64,000 nt of DNA from an uncultured Eubacteriales bacterium (GCA_934546985.1 CAKTEE010000001.1:248001-312000); one strand, 5' to 3'; shown: positions 48,563-57,354, counted from the stretch's first letter. Translations and numbers: made by a program. The notes: generated by a model not told the origin, from the sequence alone.

Positions 48563-49954
48563 ATGAACGTTTATGGTATTGAATTTGATGTAAAAAATAT
48601 TCCGGTACTGGATAAGCAGTACATCCCTATGGGCGCGTTTGTCCGTGCATTTGAAAAATCTGCAGCCGGCAAATGTCAGGTAGCAATTGCGGTTGAACGC
48701 AGCAAAGGGCAGGTTGCAAGAAGAGACGTATTTATTCATGGCACAGATGATATGTATGATGCAGACTGCGTTTATATTGAACGTATGGTTAAAATGATGC
48801 TTTGGTGCTTTGGTGGCTGGAAGGTTTACATCTGCGGCACACCGAAGATTGGTGATTATATCAAAAATACCTACTGCAAAGGCGGCGAAAGAGAATTTGA
48901 CGCTGATTTTATGGCGCGTGTTTATGAAAAGCCTTTTGAAGTAGTATCTTTGGCTTTGGAAGACGCCCCTGCAAAAAATGAAGCAGCAACCCCAATTGGA
49001 CGCCATATGGATGGCTGCCGTATTGGTTTTGATGCCGGCGGAAGCGACAGAAAGGTTTCTGCTGTAATTGACGGTGAATCTGTTTACAGTGAAGAAGTTG
49101 TTTGGTTCCCGAAGGTTACAGAGGATCCGGATTATCATTTCAACGGCATTGTTGAGGCTATGAAAACAGCGGCTTCCAAAATGCCGCGTGTAGATGCTAT
49201 CGGTGTAAGTTCTGCAGGTATTTATGTGGATAACCGTGCAATGGTTGCATCTTTGTTCCTGAAAGTCCCGCAGGATTTGTTTGACGCAAAGGTAAAGGAT
49301 ATTTATATCCGTGCCGCAAAAGAGATCGGCGATGTTCCGCTGGTTGTTGCCAATGACGGTGACGTAACTGCCCTTGCAGGCGCAATGGGTCTTGAAGATA
49401 ATAATGTTCTTGGTATTGCTATGGGCACCAGTGAAGCGGCAGGTTATGTTGACGGTGATGGAAATATTACTGGCTGGCTGAATGAGCTTGCGTTTGCTCC
49501 GGTTGATTTGGCTGCAGACGCTATGGTGGACGAATGGTCTGGAGATAAAGGCTGCGGTGTTAAATATTTCTCGCAGGATGGTATTATTAAGCTTGCACCG
49601 GCGGCCGGTATTGAACTGGATGAATCCCTCAGCCCAGCTGAAAAGCTGAAAGTTGTTCAGAAAGCTATGGCTGACGGAAACCCGAATGCAAAAGATATTT
49701 ACAGCTCTATCGGTGTTTATCTCGGTCATGCCCTCGGCTATTATTCCATGATTTACGGCATGAAGCACGTACTCCTTCTTGGCCGTGTTATGTCCGGGGA
49801 AGGCGGTGCAATTCTGGTGTCTGAGGCTACCAGAGTCTTTAATGAAGAGTATCCGGAATATGCTGCAAAGTGCGAATTAAACCTGCCGGATGAAAAGACC
49901 CGCCGTGTTGGCCAGTCGGCGGCTGCGGCAAGTCTTCCGGAGATTAATAAATAG
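48563..49954 (+). CDS. Divergent ROK-family protein with long N-terminal extension
   Basis: 463 residues from an ATG at 48563 behind AGGAGTGACG. The first about 155 residues belong to no family I recognise (FDVKNIPVLDKQYIPMGAFV, YICGTPKIGDYIK). From about residue 155 an ASKHA fold appears: GFDAGGSDRKVSAVIDGE (phosphate loop), a NDGDVTALAGA motif in place of the usual ENDAN, and GIAMGTSEAAGYVDGDG. The ROK zinc signature with three cysteines is missing. Probably a sugar kinase or sugar-binding relative; substrate unknown. It has its own promoter and terminator, so it is monocistronic. Confidence 0.8.
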   Translation: MNVYGIEFDVKNIPVLDKQYIPMGAFVRAFEKSAAGKCQVAIAVERSKGQVARRDVFIHGTDDMYDADCVYIERMVKMMLWCFGGWKVYICGTPKIGDYIKNTYCKGGEREFDADFMARVYEKPFEVVSLALEDAPAKNEAATPIGRHMDGCRIGFDAGGSDRKVSAVIDGESVYSEEVVWFPKVTEDPDYHFNGIVEAMKTAASKMPRVDAIGVSSAGIYVDNRAMVASLFLKVPQDLFDAKVKDIYIRAAKEIGDVPLVVANDGDVTALAGAMGLEDNNVLGIAMGTSEAAGYVDGDGNITGWLNELAFAPVDLAADAMVDEWSGDKGCGVKYFSQDGIIKLAPAAGIELDESLSPAEKLKVVQKAMADGNPNAKDIYSSIGVYLGHALGYYSMIYGMKHVLLLGRVMSGEGGAILVSEATRVFNEEYPEYAAKCELNLPDEKTRRVGQSAAAASLPEINK

Positions 49955-50276
49955 AATTCCTAAATGACAAGCCGGATGAATTGACATAATAAAATGAATC
50001 GGCGATTATGGCTGATTTAACAACCAAACAAAAGAAAACTTTGATACGGGCTTGTTCAGAATGACTGCGGTCAAATTTTGAATAAGCCCGTTTTTTATAT
50101 AGAAAACAGTTAGTATAAAGGAGGTAAGAATTTCCTGATTTATGATTTAAAAGAGGATAAAATGAAAGAATGACGATATTATGACGTTGAGGGGATACCG
50201 TCATTTTTTTAAGATGATTACTGTCGGTTCAATTTGAGAAGGCAATGGTATTATTAGCCTGAGATGAGGAGAAAAA
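49955..50276. other. Intergenic region with two terminator-like hairpins
   Basis: 322 bp. ACGGGCTTGTTCA (50046-50058) with TGAATAAGCCCGT (50079-50091) and a T run ends the ROK gene. A second stem, AATGACG (50169-50175) with CGTCATT (50199-50205), is also followed by T's. A GGAGGTAAG at about 50119 resembles a ribosome site, but no credible reading frame follows. Confidence 0.7.
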
Positions 50277-51008
50277 ATGAAAAAATTAAAGAATTTTTTT
50301 GCGGTTCTATTTTGTATTGCAGGGATTGCTTTAACCGCGACAAGCGTTCTTATCAAAGCAGAAGATGTTTATTTTATGAAAACAGCTGTGAAAACAAATG
50401 CAGTTATTACAAATATATCAAGAACCAGATATAGACGCAATACATATCATGTATTTCAATATTGTATCTATATTCGTTATACGGCAAATGAAAAAACATA
50501 TGCCGTTTATTTTTTGCAATATGGAAAATTTGGTTTAGATAAAGGCGATAAAATCACGGTTTATTATGATCCTGCAAATCCATATTATTTTCGCAGGGAG
50601 AGCAATTTTGAATTGTATTTCTTTCTTTGTCTTGTTGTGGGGATAGGATTTATTATTCTTGGGGTAGTGATAAAAGGGTCTGTTTTGTATGATAAAAAGC
50701 AGGAGAAAAAATATAAACGGTTAAAAGTAAAGGGCAAAAGGGTAGAAGCTCATATTGATAAAATCACAATGGATAGCAAATTTTCACAAAGAACTATCCA
50801 TACTTATTTTATCCATTGCTCCTATTACGACCATATAAAAAACTGTACGTACGAATTCCGAAGTGCAGGCATACCGTCCGATATGGACTTGGAATTATTT
50901 GCAGAAATACATAATATTACAGTAATACCTGTTTACATGAATGAAAAAAATCCTCAGAAGTATGTTGTTGACGTAAATAAATTTCAATCGTTTGTGGGAA
51001 AGCAATAG
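50277..51008 (+). CDS. DUF3592-like membrane protein
   Basis: 243 residues, ATG at 50277 behind GAGGAG. Membrane segments at about 5-25 and 112-133 with a beta-rich region between (KTNAVITNISRTRYRRNTYH, YAVYFLQYGKFGLDKGDKITVYYDPANP), and a second similar beta region after the second segment (KGKRVEAHIDKITMD onwards). The VxxDPxNP-like wording is typical of DUF3592. Function unknown. AT-rich like its flanks. Confidence 0.75.
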   Translation: MKKLKNFFAVLFCIAGIALTATSVLIKAEDVYFMKTAVKTNAVITNISRTRYRRNTYHVFQYCIYIRYTANEKTYAVYFLQYGKFGLDKGDKITVYYDPANPYYFRRESNFELYFFLCLVVGIGFIILGVVIKGSVLYDKKQEKKYKRLKVKGKRVEAHIDKITMDSKFSQRTIHTYFIHCSYYDHIKNCTYEFRSAGIPSDMDLELFAEIHNITVIPVYMNEKNPQKYVVDVNKFQSFVGKQ

Positions 51009-51283
51009 AAAGTCCATAGCTTTATAAAGCAGGAAATTTTGATTAAATCTGTTTTAAGATATGATGAAGTCTTTTCTTTATACAGTTTATGTAGATAAAA
51101 ATGAATGATCGAAATATTTTTGGATAATGCCTCTTTAGATAAATATGTTGACAGTTAAGCACAGAAGGATATTTAAGAGATTTATTCAAAGATTGTAAGG
51201 GGAATGATGGCATCCTGTAAGATTTTTGAAAGATTTACAGTTTAAAATAGTATTCGTATTTTAAATCAAAGAGGTGCATATTT
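51009..51283. other. AT-rich intergenic region before pgsA
   Basis: 275 bp without a gene or clear hairpin. A moderate promoter is present: TTTACA at 51234-51239, 17-nt spacer, TATTTT at 51257-51262, shortly before the pgsA ribosome site. Confidence 0.45.
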
Positions 51284-51898
51284 ATGCCTGATTTTCAGAA
51301 ACAGACTTTAAGCGGTCAATGGCTAAGTCCTCCAAACCTGCTTTCCTTATTGCGTATTTTATTAATACCGCCGTTCTGCATTTTATTTTTTACTGCCCGA
51401 ACGGTCGAAGGATATTTACTGGCGGGCAGTATTTTAGTTCTTTCAGGTGTGACAGATATGTTAGACGGTTTTATTGCAAGAAAGCACGATATGGTTACTG
51501 ACCTTGGCAAAATATTGGATCCTCTGGCAGATAAATTGACGCAGATAACGGTGTGCTTGTGCCTTGCCGTTAGAAAAAAAGAATTATTCCTATTATTAAT
51601 CTTTTTTATTTTAAAAGAAGTAATTATGCTTGCAGGAGGGGTTATTGTTTTACACCAAAACCATAGAATAGAGGGCGCGAAATGGTTCGGTAAAGTAAAT
51701 ACGATGTTTTTTTATGCAGTAATGATTGTGGTTATCTCGTTTCCAATGCTTCCACAGAGGGTAGTTGGGTTAATGGTTGGATGTTCTCTCACTCTGATGT
51801 TTTTTTCCTTTTTCAAATATTTATCCTGCTTTTTTCAGGCAATAAAAAAAGAAAAGCCATGCAAATGTCCGGCAAAAGATGGACATACACATGGGTAG
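51284..51898 (+). CDS. pgsA: CDP-diacylglycerol-glycerol-3-phosphate 3-phosphatidyltransferase
   Basis: 204 residues, ATG at 51284 behind AGAGGTG. CDP-alcohol phosphotransferase motif D-G-x2-A-R-x8-G-x3-D-x3-D is intact: DMLDGFIARKHDMVTDLGK then ILDPLADK. Five or six membrane helices. First step of phosphatidylglycerol synthesis from CDP-diacylglycerol. Cardiolipin synthase of the same family is an alternative. The C-terminal tail is polar with His, Cys and Lys (KKEKPCKCPAKDGHTHG), which is unusual and could bind a metal. Confidence 0.88.
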   Translation: MPDFQKQTLSGQWLSPPNLLSLLRILLIPPFCILFFTARTVEGYLLAGSILVLSGVTDMLDGFIARKHDMVTDLGKILDPLADKLTQITVCLCLAVRKKELFLLLIFFILKEVIMLAGGVIVLHQNHRIEGAKWFGKVNTMFFYAVMIVVISFPMLPQRVVGLMVGCSLTLMFFSFFKYLSCFFQAIKKEKPCKCPAKDGHTHG

Positions 51899-52329
51899 GT
51901 ATAGCTGTATTTTTTCTTTATAGATAAAGAAATGGGCGGGATCGGTGTTTTTTCCATTACTTACATGCAGCGATTGTTTTAGTAGGTTGTGATTTTTTCT
52001 CGTGATAAAAACTTAATTACAAATTTTAGGAAAATAAATTTTCAGCTTTGCATTGTATAATAAAGGAAAAACATGATTTTTGGGGGATAAATACTGTATA
52101 AAAATAGTGCGGATGGTTATTTTGACCTTTCCGCACTTATTTTTTAGGCAGTTTTATGAAAAACAAAATGTAATCAAAGGACAAGCCGGCACTGCATAAA
52201 ATATATTACCGGATTTTACCGGCTTCACGTGCCGCTATCATCCATTATTAACCGCTTGAATCTGTATAGTGCAAGCTTTAATATATAAATAGAGGGCGGC
52301 CTGCCCGTATGACAGGAGGTAGTAATGCT
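51899..52329. other. Intergenic region with hairpins and the mecA promoter
   Basis: 431 bp. A terminator-like hairpin, AGTGCGGA (52106-52113) with TCCGCACT (52130-52137), precedes TTATTTTTT. AAGCCGG near 52188 could pair with CCGGCTT near 52219. Promoter: TTGAAT at 52256-52261, 17-nt spacer, TAATAT at 52279-52284. No gene seen. Confidence 0.6.
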
Positions 52330-52917
52330 TTGGAAATCGAACTGTTAGAAAACAGCAGTATTAAAATACGGCTGACAAAGGAAGATTTAGAACATTTGAA
52401 TATTTCCGTTGAGGATTTTAATTGTTCCAGTATTGAAACGCGGCGTGTTCTTTGGACTTTGCTTGACGCTGCACGTTATGAGCTGAAAATTGATATTGAT
52501 TTATCAGAACGGATGCTCATTGAAATTATGCCGAATAAAAACGGGGGATGCTGTATTTTTATCACTGGTTTGGAAAACAAAACGGGTAAATCCGCAAAAA
52601 GAGTGGGGCGAAAGAATATGAAGCCTCAGTTTTTTGATTTTGACGGAATTGATAACCTGATTTCTGCCACGTGCGCTTTAAAAACAGTAGTTACTTCCAA
52701 TAATCAGTTAAGTGAGCTGTATCGCATGGACAGCAATGGATACCGCTTGCTGATTTATCCGGACAGTGAACTTTCCGGAAGCCTGTGGGCAATTTTATCG
52801 GAATATTGCCGGAACAGAGGTGATGGCAATATTGCGGCCGCTTTCACACGGGAACACGGTGAGCTGATTGCCGGAGGGGATGCTATAGGCAAAATATGCA
52901 AATATTGCGGCAGTTAA
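52330..52917 (+). CDS. mecA: Adaptor protein MecA-like
   Basis: 195 residues from a TTG at 52330, preceded by AGGAGG, so that the protein starts EIELLENSSIKIRLTKEDL as MecA proteins do; the ATG at 52309 would place the ribosome site inside the gene. N-terminal substrate-binding region, an acidic linker, and a C-terminal ClpC-binding domain (FDFDGIDNLISATCAL, YRMDSNGYRLLIYP). In Bacillus MecA delivers ComK and others to ClpCP. The last bases overlap the end of rpe by 4 bp. Confidence 0.85.
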   Translation: MEIELLENSSIKIRLTKEDLEHLNISVEDFNCSSIETRRVLWTLLDAARYELKIDIDLSERMLIEIMPNKNGGCCIFITGLENKTGKSAKRVGRKNMKPQFFDFDGIDNLISATCALKTVVTSNNQLSELYRMDSNGYRLLIYPDSELSGSLWAILSEYCRNRGDGNIAAAFTREHGELIAGGDAIGKICKYCGS

Positions 52918-53582
52918 ATTTTGTATGTTTTCAGTGCATTTTTGCGTAGTTCGCCGATAGCTTTAGCTGCATTTTCTGCACGGAATACAGACGTGCCTGC
53001 AACGAAATTGGAAATTCCGTTTTCTGCGGCTATACGTACAGTTTTATTGTTAATTCCACCGTCAACCTGAAGTTCTATTTGTTTGTGAATTCTATGGCAT
53101 TCCTGTAAAATTGCAGGCGCTTTATGCATCATGTCTGCAAGGAAAGCTTGTCCACCAAAACCAGGTTCTACAGTCATGAGTGTAACCATATCGAGTTTAT
53201 GTAAATAGGGGAAAATTTCTTCGGGAGAGGTGGCAGGTTTTAATACAATGCCTGCCAGTAAACCATGAGAATGGATTTCATCAATAGTTTTATCTGTTGG
53301 GGAGTTTGATTCAACATGAAAGGAAATACCGTCTGCACCTGCATCAGCAAAATGACTGATGTATAAGAGCGGGTCTGTCAGCATTAAATGTACGTCGAAA
53401 TATAAAGAGGTATGCGGGCGTAAAGCTTCAATTACTGCCGGTCCAAAACTGATATTTGGAACAAAATGCCCGTCCATTACATCCAAATGTAATGTGTCTG
53501 CACCTGCTTTTTCAATTCTTTGGAGCTCATGGCTCAAACAGGAAAAATCAGCCGCTAATAAAGATGGTGCAATCTTAATCAT
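52914..53582 (-). CDS. rpe: Ribulose-phosphate 3-epimerase
   Basis: 222 residues from an ATG at 53582 (MIKIAPSLLAADFS) behind GGGAG; a longer start is rejected. TIM barrel with metal-binding His and Asp in LHLDVMDGHFVPN, FDVHLML, TLMTVEPGFGGQAF and LQVDGGIN. Interconverts ribulose-5-P and xylulose-5-P in the pentose phosphate pathway. Convergent with mecA, stops sharing TTAA. Confidence 0.96.
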   Translation of the reverse strand: MIKIAPSLLAADFSCLSHELQRIEKAGADTLHLDVMDGHFVPNISFGPAVIEALRPHTSLYFDVHLMLTDPLLYISHFADAGADGISFHVESNSPTDKTIDEIHSHGLLAGIVLKPATSPEEIFPYLHKLDMVTLMTVEPGFGGQAFLADMMHKAPAILQECHRIHKQIELQVDGGINNKTVRIAAENGISNFVAGTSVFRAENAAKAIGELRKNALKTYKI

Positions 53583-53693
53583 GTTAATACTCCCTTTTTG
53601 ATGTAAGATTTGCAAAAAGCAATTTTTATTTTAACAACAAATAGTCCCAAGGTCAACCACAAGAAGAGTTATTACACGTAAGTGTATAGATAA

Positions 53694-53728
53694 AAAGCCT
53701 TTGCCGTAACGTAACCGGCAAAGGCTTT
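53694..53728 (-). terminator. Terminator after the small-protein pair
   Basis: AAAGCCTTTGCCG (53694-53706) with CGGCAAAGGCTTT (53716-53728), 9-nt loop. On the minus strand a TTTTTATC tail follows. Confidence 0.8.
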
Positions 53729-53730
53729 GC

Positions 53731-53907
53731 TTAGTGGTCTCCGCTGAGGAGGTTGTCTGCATACCGGCAGAGAGCATCCTCTGTTTGGATATTGTCCGCT
53801 CGTTCTAAAATGCTGTCTTTTACATAATCCGGAAGGGATTTATATAAGCTATGGGCGGAAGGGTTTTGTTCCACTAATTGAAATAAATCTTTATACTTTT
53901 TATCCAT
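53731..53907 (-). CDS. 58-residue protein A of unknown function
   Basis: ATG at 53907 with GAGGTG about 8 nt upstream; stop at 53731-53733, directly before a strong terminator. Sequence: DKKYKDLFQLVEQNPSAHS, LYKSLPDYVKDSILERADNI, then QTEDALCRYADNLLSGDH. Acidic, helical, no Cys cluster or membrane segment. Same length as the gene just upstream and loosely similar in layout (Ser-Leu, then a helix, then a Glu/Ala-rich helix), so they may be paralogues. Role unknown. Confidence 0.7.
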   Translation of the reverse strand: MDKKYKDLFQLVEQNPSAHSLYKSLPDYVKDSILERADNIQTEDALCRYADNLLSGDH

Positions 53908-53925
53908 GGCGGGTCACCTCGTTAA

Positions 53926-54102
53926 TTATTTATGAGTTTGTCGAAATCTTGCGGCGATTGCCTGCATTTCCTCAAAAGAATGCGCATCTTTCTCGCGGAG
54001 TTCGTTTTGAATTTCTTTGGAAAGGGAATAGAAAAACTCGTAGCTGGACAAGTCGTGTTCCAGTAGGGCAGATAAACCAATTTCATAGCCTCGGTCCAAC
54101 AT
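53926..54102 (-). CDS. 58-residue protein B of unknown function
   Basis: ATG at 54102 behind GAGGTGAAAG, a much better start than the in-frame codon at 54267, whose extra 55 residues are AT-rich and lack a ribosome site. Sequence: LDRGYEIGLSALLEHDLSS, YEFFYSLSKEIQNELREKDA, then HSFEEMQAIAARFRQTHK. Soluble, helical, charged. Eighteen bp before protein A, sharing its terminator. The ..FFYSLSKEIQNELRE..HSFEEM pattern looks like a small conserved Clostridial family, but I cannot name it. Confidence 0.65.
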   Translation of the reverse strand: MLDRGYEIGLSALLEHDLSSYEFFYSLSKEIQNELREKDAHSFEEMQAIAARFRQTHK

Positions 54103-54305
54103 AAATGCTTTCACCTCAGAAATATTTTCTGCAAAAACAATAAACTCATACAGAAAACGGAACGCTAAAATTTTACGGTAAAAATTACAAGTGAATAAAA
54201 TTTTGTAAATTTTTTTCCGGGTATTTATGTGTAGTAATTTATTCCAATTTTTTTCTTTATTTGGCAATATTTTCGGTTTTTTTCATTAGCTTTCAGAAAT
54301 ATCAC

Positions 54306-54334
54306 TTGACATGCAAAGGATATTGCGCTATACT
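54306..54334 (+). promoter_or_regulatory. Distal promoter of the cdaR-like-ftsEX operon
   Basis: Near-perfect consensus: TTGACA at 54306-54311, 17-nt spacer, TATACT at 54329-54334. Confidence 0.75.
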
Positions 54335-54358
54335 AAAGGTAACAATTTTGTAACCTTT
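54335..54358. promoter_or_regulatory. Operator candidate over the distal start site
   Basis: 24-bp imperfect palindrome AAAGGT-x-ACAA...TTGT-x-ACCTTT directly after the -10 box. A protein bound here would block initiation from the distal promoter. The first gene of the operon encodes a DNA-binding regulator and is the obvious candidate. Confidence 0.55.
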
Positions 54359-54399
54359 GTAATGTTTCTGTTATGTTTTTAACTTTTCCTGTAATCCGC

Positions 54400-54428
54400 T
54401 TGCAAATTTTGCGTTTTTTTTGTACAAT
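54400..54428 (+). promoter_or_regulatory. Proximal promoter of the cdaR-like-ftsEX operon
   Basis: TTGCAA at 54400-54405, 17-nt spacer, TACAAT at 54423-54428; free of the palindrome at 54335-54358, so it may give basal expression. Confidence 0.55.
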
Positions 54429-54506
54429 AAACTTATATAATTTTGCATGTGTGCCGATTCAGGAACCGTTCAAAAATATGATAATGAAATTAACGGAGGG
54501 ATTCTA

Positions 54507-55589
54507 GTGTCAAACAGACTTTTTCAGGGCATTGTTCATCAAATGCGTGATGCAATTAACCGAACCATCGGTGTTATCGACGACACAGGTACCATTATTG
54601 CCTGCAGCGAACTTGGCTGCATTGGGGATGTCAGAAATATAGCGGTTAACGTTTTTCTGGATAGTTCGATCAGTGTCGTAGAAGGGTATACATACCGTAC
54701 GTTTGGCTCCAGTGTTCATCCGGAATATGCAGTTTTTGTGGAAGGTACGGATGACCTCGCAGCGAAATATGTTGATATTATTTCTGTTGCATTCAGCAGT
54801 GTTAAAACGTTTTATGATGAAAAATATGATCGCGGCAACTTTATTAAAAATGTTATACTTGACAATATTCTCCCGGGCGATATTTACCTGAAAGCACGGG
54901 AATTGCGCTTTAACAATGAATGCACCCGCGCTGTTCTTCTGGTAAGGCTGGTTCAGCGCAATGATATTTCCGTTTATGATGTTGTCCAGAATCTTTTCCC
55001 TGATAAAACCAAAGATTTTGTTATTAACCTGAATGAAAATGATATTGCTCTTGTAAAAGAAGTCCGTTCCAATACTACCTCCAAAGAGCTTGAAAAACTG
55101 GCGCGTTCCATTTCTGATACTCTCAGCACAGAGTTTTATACCCGCTGCGTAATCGGTATTGGCACAACAGTAACCAGCATTAAGGAACTTGCCAAGTCTT
55201 TTAAAGAAGCGCAGGTTGCTCTTGAAGTCGGCAAGGTGTTTGATACGGAAAAAACAATTGTTTGTTATGACAGCCTTGGTATTGCGCGGCTGATTTATCA
55301 GTTGCCTACCACGCTTTGTGAAATGTTCCTGCGTGAGGTTTTCAAAAGAGGCTCTATCGAATCTCTGGATAAGGAAACATTGTTTACAATCCAGCGCTTT
55401 TTTGAAAACAACCTGAATGTTTCCGAAACTTCACGTAAACTTTTTGTTCACCGGAATACATTGGTATATCGGCTTGAAAAAATCAAGAAACTAACCGGCC
55501 TTGATTTACGTGAATTTGATGATGCTATTGTATTTAAAGTAGCCCTTATGGTTAAAAAATATCTGGATTCCAGCCCGGTTAAATATTGA
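54507..55589 (+). CDS. CdaR/PucR-type transcriptional regulator
   Basis: 360 residues from a GTG at 54507 behind GGAGGG; an ATG at 54447 sits close to the predicted start site and lacks a ribosome site. N-terminal sugar-diacid-like sensory domain (LFQGIVHQMRDAINRTIGVIDDTGTIIACS), a central GGDEF-like region (ARELRFNNECTRAVLLVRLV onwards), and the C-terminal PucR helix-turn-helix (FFENNLNVSETSRKLFVHRNTLVYRLEKIKKLTGLDL). Usually these control carbon or purine catabolism. Here it is 24 bp before ftsE, in one operon with division genes. Confidence 0.88.
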   Translation: MSNRLFQGIVHQMRDAINRTIGVIDDTGTIIACSELGCIGDVRNIAVNVFLDSSISVVEGYTYRTFGSSVHPEYAVFVEGTDDLAAKYVDIISVAFSSVKTFYDEKYDRGNFIKNVILDNILPGDIYLKARELRFNNECTRAVLLVRLVQRNDISVYDVVQNLFPDKTKDFVINLNENDIALVKEVRSNTTSKELEKLARSISDTLSTEFYTRCVIGIGTTVTSIKELAKSFKEAQVALEVGKVFDTEKTIVCYDSLGIARLIYQLPTTLCEMFLREVFKRGSIESLDKETLFTIQRFFENNLNVSETSRKLFVHRNTLVYRLEKIKKLTGLDLREFDDAIVFKVALMVKKYLDSSPVKY

Positions 55590-55613
55590 TATGTTTAAAG
55601 GTCGTGCACAACA

Positions 55614-56453
55614 TTGATAGAATTTAAGGGAGTTTCAAAGACCTATGACAATGGCACGAAGGCTTTGAAAGATATCAACCTCACCATTCAGCAGGGTGAG
55701 TTCGTGTTTATTGTCGGCGCGTCAGGCGCAGGTAAAAGTACTTTTTTGAAGCTCATTATGCGCGAAGAAAAGGCGACCGCCGGACAGGTGATCGTAAATG
55801 ATTTTAAGCTGAATCAGCTTAAGCGCAGACAAATTCCTAAAATGCGCCGCACAATGGGGATTGTTTTTCAGGATTTCCGCCTGATACCTAAAATGAGCGT
55901 TTTTGATAATGTAGCGTTTGCTATGCGTGTTATTGGCAAAAGCGAGCGTGAAATCCGTAAACGTGTACCGTATATTTTAAATCTGGTAAATTTGGGTGCA
56001 AAGGCGCGGAGTTTTCCAAATGAGCTTTCCGGCGGCGAACAGCAGCGTGTTAGCTTGGCGCGGGCATTGGTCAATAATCCAGGTTTAATTATTGCGGATG
56101 AACCTACTGGAAATGTTGACCCGGAAATGTCGTTTGAGATTGTTAATCTGCTTAGCCAAATTAATGAAAAAGGGACGACAGTCCTCATGGTCACGCATGA
56201 ACATGATTTGGTTCGCCAGTTTGACCGCAGGGTCGTTGTGATTGAAGGGGGAACCATTGTTTCCGATACGAAAGAAGATCAGAAACAGGCCAATGGTTAC
56301 CTGATTGAAGATTACGGTGCGGGCGCTCCAAAAGCGCCGCAGGCTTCTGATGAGCACGATTCCGAGTTTGATTTATCTGAGTTTGACATCAGCAAGTATA
56401 GCCAATATGTCGAAACGGATAATGAGAGTACGGGAGGCTCACATGAAAGTTAA
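55614..56453 (+). CDS. ftsE: Cell division ATP-binding protein FtsE
   Basis: 279 residues from a TTG at 55614; ribosome site AAAGG is weak, so translation may depend on upstream coupling. ABC ATPase: Walker A GASGAGKST (35-43), Q loop VFQDFRL, signature LSGGEQQR, Walker B LIIADEPTGNVD, switch H in VTHEHD. About 50 residues longer than most FtsE: an acidic Ser/Asp/Glu-rich tail (SDEHDSEFDLSEFDISKYSQ onward) absent from E. coli FtsE. Pairs with FtsX to switch on a peptidoglycan hydrolase at the division site. Confidence 0.93.
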   Translation: MIEFKGVSKTYDNGTKALKDINLTIQQGEFVFIVGASGAGKSTFLKLIMREEKATAGQVIVNDFKLNQLKRRQIPKMRRTMGIVFQDFRLIPKMSVFDNVAFAMRVIGKSEREIRKRVPYILNLVNLGAKARSFPNELSGGEQQRVSLARALVNNPGLIIADEPTGNVDPEMSFEIVNLLSQINEKGTTVLMVTHEHDLVRQFDRRVVVIEGGTIVSDTKEDQKQANGYLIEDYGAGAPKAPQASDEHDSEFDLSEFDISKYSQYVETDNESTGGSHES

Positions 56454-57354
56454 CAGCAGTAATTATCTTTTGAAGGAAGGCATTCGCAGTATTTGGTCCC
56501 ACAGGCTGATGTCGCTGGCGTCTATTGGCGTATTGATGTCCTGCTTGGTTTTAATGGGATTGGCAGTGCTTTTCAGCGTTAATGTAAATAAAGGTTTGGA
56601 TGCAATCGAAGATAAAAATGTCATCAATATTTATCTTTATGACAGCGTTACAAAAGAACAGTTGCCTCAGGTTGAGGTCCAGCTTAAAACGATTGACAAC
56701 GTAAAAGATTTTACATTTATATCAAAAGAAGAAGCATGGCAGAAGCAGTTGGAATCTATGGGCGCTGCTGATATGTTTGAAGGTTTGGATATTAATACCG
56801 ATAATATTCTGCCGGATTCTTATAAGGTTGTACTAAAAGATATCTCACAATATGAGGATACTTTAACAAAACTCAAAGAAATTAATCAAGTTGAAACAAT
56901 ACGTGACAGCAGTGAAATTGCTGATAAACTTATTTCAATTCGCAAACTGATTACTATTTTGGGCGGCGCGCTGATTATTATGCTTTTTGTTGTGTCGCTG
57001 TTTATTATTGCGAATACCATTAAGCTGACTATGTACAGCCGCAGGCTTGAAATCAGTATTATGAAAGCAGTTGGTGCTACGGATGGTTTTATTCGTTTAC
57101 CGTTTGTAGTAGAGGGTTTTATCCTTGGTTTGATTGCCGGTATCGCCTCTTTTGGCATGGTATATGGTATTTACAGGCTTGCAGGCAGTGCCGTTACCCG
57201 TATCATTCCAATTACACCGGTAGCGTTTTCTTCCATCGCGTGGTGGTTGTTGGCTGGCTTTATTATTGTTGGTATTATTACAGGTATTGTTGGCAGCTTA
57301 ATTTCTATGAGTAGATATTTGAAGAAAGAAGGAAGTGAGATCAGTGCAGTATAA
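56443..57354 (+). CDS. ftsX: Cell division membrane protein FtsX
   Basis: 303 residues from an ATG at 56443 behind GGGAGG, overlapping ftsE by 11 bp. Four membrane segments: near 25-46, 170-195, 220-245 and 270-292. The large first outer loop (about 47-165) binds the hydrolase in other species. Conserved MYSRRLEISIMKAVGATDGFIRLPFVVEGF after the second segment. ABC-type mechanotransmission subunit, not a transporter. Confidence 0.95.
   Translation: MKVNSSNYLLKEGIRSIWSHRLMSLASIGVLMSCLVLMGLAVLFSVNVNKGLDAIEDKNVINIYLYDSVTKEQLPQVEVQLKTIDNVKDFTFISKEEAWQKQLESMGAADMFEGLDINTDNILPDSYKVVLKDISQYEDTLTKLKEINQVETIRDSSEIADKLISIRKLITILGGALIIMLFVVSLFIIANTIKLTMYSRRLEISIMKAVGATDGFIRLPFVVEGFILGLIAGIASFGMVYGIYRLAGSAVTRIIPITPVAFSSIAWWLLAGFIIVGIITGIVGSLISMSRYLKKEGSEISAV

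Noticed and set aside
48542..49768. 408-codon minus-strand reading frame opposite the ROK gene
   Set aside because: Long only because of the codon use of the plus-strand gene; the plus strand has promoter, ribosome site and ASKHA motifs.
50097..50276. Possible short peptide gene after GGAGGTAAG at about 50119
   Set aside because: The following start codons give only 2, 3 or 18 codons with no conserved features; the stretch is better explained as terminators.
54103..54267. N-terminal extension of small protein B to 113 residues
   Set aside because: AT-rich, Lys/Phe-rich and without a ribosome site; the ATG at 54102 has GAGGTG at the right distance.
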